A stretch of DNA of 64,000 bases from Paractinoplanes aksuensis (GTDB taxonomy: Bacteria; Actinomycetota; Actinomycetes; Mycobacteriales; Micromonosporaceae): NCBI RefSeq assembly GCF_024137025.1, contig NZ_JAMYJR010000021.1, forward strand, positions 243,805 through 307,804. The letters run 5' to 3'. Within the stretch, counting starts at the first letter, position 1; every line of letters starts with the position of its first letter. The position numbers and the translations under genes were made by a program. A model generated the notes under the pieces. It searched no databases. It had not been told where the DNA came from and was given only the letters and a program-made list of their open reading frames with translations. Positions 61,123 through 64,000 of this stretch are shown here, piece after piece.

Positions 61123-64000
61123 GTGCGCCACTTCAGGTCGATCTTGTATGCCCTCGTGCTGGCACCGGCGGTGTGGGTGCTCGCGGGAGTGGGCTTCACA
61201 CACGATCTGACCGCTCGCGGGCGCGACGACTTCGCCGTCGAATCGGTGGCCGGGCTGCTGATGCTCGTGCTGGCCGGGGCGGCGTACGCCATTCTGCTTT
61301 TCGCTCCGATCTCGCCGGCCGGGCCGCTGGTGGGCGGTCTGGCCTATCTCGGCATTTCGGCATGGGCGCTGGCGGCGCCTGCGGCTTATGCGGGAGTCTG
61401 GCCGGAATCTGTGGCTAAAGAGGGCTTCGATGTGAGCCGGCCGGGATTCGGGCTGGCGGCGTTACTGGCAATCCCCTTGATTTGTACGGCTTTGAGCGCG
61501 CGCCGATGGGCCGGGTACGAGCCGCCGGTGCTGCCGCTGATCGGCCGCCTGGGGCGGGCGCGGGGCCACGTGGCGATGCCGCCGACCGCCGCCGTGCCGC
61601 GCGTGACCGACACCGACCCGACAATGGCGATGCGGCTCGGGGTGATCGCACCCAGCTCCAACGACACGACGGCGGTCGTGGTCGGCGGGCGCCCCTACCC
61701 CGACCCCGACGCCACCACGGTCCTGCCCCCGAATGCGGAGACGGCCGGCCTGGTCTCGCCGAACGCCGCCACCCCGGCTGGGGTCGCCGCACCGGACGCC
61801 GCCGGCACCCCGGATGGGGTCGCCGCACCGGACGGCACCGGCGCCTCGACGGGGATGGCCGCGCCCGACGAAAAGACCGGCGAGAACGCCACGACTGCGA
61901 CGGACGACCGGACCGCCGAAAACGCCCCGGTCGCGGTGGGCTCGCCAGCCGACAAGAGCACCGCTCGGCTCGAGACCGGTCGTGCTGTGAGCACCGTTCA
62001 GCGCGAGACCGCCGTCGACGATGCCGAGCTGGGCGGGATCGGCGACGGTGAGGCGGTTGCGGGTGACCGCGATGCGGACGCCGTCCTGGATGTGGTGGTG
62101 GCGCTTGCGGCTGAGGAGCCGTTGAAGATCGGCGAGGTAGTCGATGTGGCGCCCGAGGATGAGGCGACCATCGCGGTTTCGACTGTTCGCGATGAGCGGC
62201 AGACTGCGGTGGTGGTCTCGTGGGACGAGGCTGCGACTGTTGCGGCACTCTTCAACGGCCAGGCGTCCACTCGGCGCGCTTTCGTTGTGGGGCCACCGGT
62301 TGAGCTGAGGGCCGCGGAACTCGAGTCGGCCGACGCGGGTCCGACGCAGGTCGAGGAAGAACCGGCGAAGACCTCGGTCGACGACTTGTCCTCGACCGCC
62401 GTCAAATCGGGCGACGAAGGTGTAGCTGCGGCATCCGTCGTGGTCGCCGACGGCTCAGAGAGCGACAGCACGCCCCGGCCCGGCGCGGCCGACGATCAAC
62501 CTCAGCTGGTGGCCGAGCCGGCAATCGAGCAGGCCGAAGCCACCGACAACGGCCGAACGGCCAAGGGCGCAACTGCCGATGAACCCGCCGACAATGGCGA
62601 GGCGACCGAGGCCCCGATCCCCGAAGCCGCCGACAACAGCGACACGACCAAGGCCCCGATCCCCACCGAAGCCCACGACAACGCCGAGACGACCGAACTA
62701 CTGGCCCCCGTCAACAGCGACATGGCTGAGGCTTCAACCCCCGTCGAGGCTGCCGGCACGACCGAGACCCTCGTCCCTGTCGAGACTGCCGACCACGGCC
62801 AAGCCGGCGAAACCCCAACTCCCGTCGAAGCCGTCGACGGCGAGATGACCGAGGGTTCGACCCCGGTCGAAGCCACCGACGATAGCCAGGCCGCCGAAGC
62901 CGCAACCGCCGTCGAAGTTCTCGATGACGCCGAAACGACCGCGACTCTGACCCCAGTCGAAGCCACCGACAACAGCCAGACCGCCGGAGCCGCAGCGCCT
63001 GTCGAAACCCTTGACCATGAGGCGACCGAGGCCCTAAGCGCTGTCGAGGCCACCGACACCACAACTCCGGACGGCGAAGCGACCGAGACCGTCAACACCG
63101 CCGACACCACCACTCCAGACGACGAAGCGACCGAGACCCTCAACACCGCCGACACCACCACTCCAGACGACGAAGCGACCGAGACCCTCAGCGCCCTCGA
63201 CACCACAGCCCCGGATGGCCAGGAGACGGACGCCGTCAGCGCTGTCGACGCCGCTGGCGTTGGAGAGACTGCGGATTCTGGGGTGGCTGGTTTCTCGGAT
63301 GAGGACGGCGATGCCGAGGTTCGGGTCGACGACGACGTTGCTGGGGAGCCGGTCGGGGGCGAGCCGACGGCTTCGGGCGAAGACGTTGGGCGGGCCGGCG
63401 ATGAGCTTGTGGCGGAGAGCGTCGAAGAGCCGGCGTCGAACGTCGCCGGGAAGGAGGTCGGCGACGACGGGGTCGGCGACGAGGTTGCTGGCTTTGTGGT
63501 TGGGCGGGCCACGCCGGTGGCCAGCACGCGGGGTGTGCCGCCCGAACTGGAGGAGACGCGGTCGCTCGAGGCGCCGGATCCGGAGCGGACCCGGGCCATC
63601 AATCTGGGTGAGTTGACCACCAAGCTGCAGATCACGCCGGCCAACGGCGAAGAGGTCAAGGCCGTCAACGAGCCGGTGCGTGCGCGGGCGACCGTGGCCG
63701 CGCCCGATACGAGTGGACCGGATCTCTCCGGGGCCGAGATCACCCGGTCTTTGACCGCGCCCGACCCGGACCGGACTCGCACCATCAGAGTTTTCGCAGC
63801 GGACGACAAGGATGCCCGCGAGACGACGGACGATGGGGAGACCACTCGGTCGCTCAGTGCGCCCGACCCCGACCGCACGCAGACGATCATCGTTCTCTCC
63901 GCCGACGCGGCGACGCACGGCCAGGCGACGCACGGCCAGGCGACGCACGGCCAGGCGACGCACGGCCAGGCGACGCACGGCCAGGCGACGCACGGCCAGG
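61123..64000 (+). CDS. Membrane-anchored, acidic repeat-rich protein (3' end outside window)
   Basis: GTG 61123, seven bases after GGGGAGAG, opens a frame that runs without stop to the window edge (>959 codons). Residues ~4-125 contain four hydrophobic helices (LYALVLAPAVWVLAGVGF, VAGLLMLVLAGAAYAILLF, LAYLGISAWALAAPAAYA, LAALLAIPLICTAL). The rest is a long acidic Ala/Thr/Glu/Asp-rich region with diverged units such as PVEATDDSQ. It includes three 48-bp units (63073-63216, EATETLNTADTTTPD). Near the end TRSLxAPDPxRTRxI recurs three times and then ATHGQ in tandem. I recognise no family. Confidence 0.8.
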   Translation, partial: MRHFRSILYALVLAPAVWVLAGVGFTHDLTARGRDDFAVESVAGLLMLVLAGAAYAILLFAPISPAGPLVGGLAYLGISAWALAAPAAYAGVWPESVAKEGFDVSRPGFGLAALLAIPLICTALSARRWAGYEPPVLPLIGRLGRARGHVAMPPTAAVPRVTDTDPTMAMRLGVIAPSSNDTTAVVVGGRPYPDPDATTVLPPNAETAGLVSPNAATPAGVAAPDAAGTPDGVAAPDGTGASTGMAAPDEKTGENATTATDDRTAENAPVAVGSPADKSTARLETGRAVSTVQRETAVDDAELGGIGDGEAVAGDRDADAVLDVVVALAAEEPLKIGEVVDVAPEDEATIAVSTVRDERQTAVVVSWDEAATVAALFNGQASTRRAFVVGPPVELRAAELESADAGPTQVEEEPAKTSVDDLSSTAVKSGDEGVAAASVVVADGSESDSTPRPGAADDQPQLVAEPAIEQAEATDNGRTAKGATADEPADNGEATEAPIPEAADNSDTTKAPIPTEAHDNAETTELLAPVNSDMAEASTPVEAAGTTETLVPVETADHGQAGETPTPVEAVDGEMTEGSTPVEATDDSQAAEAATAVEVLDDAETTATLTPVEATDNSQTAGAAAPVETLDHEATEALSAVEATDTTTPDGEATETVNTADTTTPDDEATETLNTADTTTPDDEATETLSALDTTAPDGQETDAVSAVDAAGVGETADSGVAGFSDEDGDAEVRVDDDVAGEPVGGEPTASGEDVGRAGDELVAESVEEPASNVAGKEVGDDGVGDEVAGFVVGRATPVASTRGVPPELEETRSLEAPDPERTRAINLGELTTKLQITPANGEEVKAVNEPVRARATVAAPDTSGPDLSGAEITRSLTAPDPDRTRTIRVFAADDKDARETTDDGETTRSLSAPDPDRTQTIIVLSADAATHGQATHGQATHGQATHGQATHGQATHGQ
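63073..63216 (+). repeat. 48-bp coding tandem repeat, three units
   Basis: Units 63073-63120, 63121-63168 and 63169-63216 encode variants of DDEATETLNTADTTTP. The first two differ at only a few bases, so duplication is recent compared with the rest of the gene. Confidence 0.9.
63910..64000 (+). repeat. Exact 15-bp coding tandem repeat at the window edge
   Basis: GCGACGCACGGCCAG, encoding ATHGQ, is repeated six times exactly from 63910 to 63999 and continues past the window. The total copy number is unknown. Confidence 0.97.

Overview
The window is 64 kb of GC-rich actinobacterial chromosome. GTG and TTG starts are frequent and promoters carry TANNNT-type -10 boxes. It holds a WhiB2-type regulator, MtrAB-LpqB, the F420 genes fbiA/fbiB/fbiC, DUF397/XRE pairs and an Rv3235-like gene beside secA. 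Gene order follows two blocks known from Mycobacterium tuberculosis: prfB-ftsE-ftsX-M23-smpB, and the Rv3235/secA1/hpf/comF/lpqB/mtrBA/manA/manB/whiB2/fbiA-fbiB/manC/Rv3268 stretch. The abundance of DUF397/XRE proteins, the style of the hypotheticals and the tmRNA tag suggest a sporulating actinomycete, possibly Micromonosporaceae (inference; genus not determined).

Region by region. 0-8.4 kb is mixed housekeeping and accessory content: the end of a VOC protein, a membrane protein/TetR pair, a methyltransferase, MTA phosphorylase, a YqgE/AlgH protein, tRNA-Ala(GGC), an Ile/Ser-repeat membrane protein, an ECF sigma factor with a coupled membrane partner, and an ArsR/SRPBCC pair. 8.4-13.7 kb is a decaying, recombination-scarred segment. 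It holds a multiply broken carboxylesterase, a histidine-phosphatase remnant, a Nudix gene, a PHP phosphatase, a toxin-antitoxin pair whose antitoxin carries a RAMA-like modified-DNA-reader domain, and several partial duplications of the 3' end and downstream hairpins of the tmRNA gene. 13.7-18.4 kb is trans-translation and division: ssrA, a CBM2-like anchored protein, smpB, an M23 hydrolase, ftsX and ftsE. 18.5-24.2 kb holds prfB and small regulators and membrane proteins.

24.3-35.7 kb carries secA, a tandem GNAT protein, hpf, comF, the lpqB-mtrB-mtrA envelope-signalling operon and an XRE/DUF397 pair. 36-41 kb is mannose metabolism (manA, SIS-domain isomerase, Trm112-like protein, manB) plus a CDF transporter. 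41-44.4 kb is a GAF regulator with an aldehyde dehydrogenase and a DUF779 protein. 44.7-54.4 kb has a polysaccharide deacetylase, DUF3499, a degenerate metallopeptidase, whiB2 and the F420 genes fbiC, fbiA and fbiB, with intergenic gaps filled by several unrelated tandem repeats. 54.7-61 kb has manC, a GT4 glycosyltransferase, an Rv3268-like protein, acetoacetyl-CoA synthetase and a hotdog thioesterase. The window ends inside a long membrane-anchored, acidic, repeat-rich protein that is still open at base 64000.

Functionally, the manA/SIS/manB/manC/GT4 genes would supply and use GDP-mannose for envelope glycans, while MtrAB-LpqB, FtsEX-M23 and WhiB2 cover envelope sensing and septation. SmpB and tmRNA rescue stalled ribosomes, Hpf hibernates them and RF2 terminates translation.
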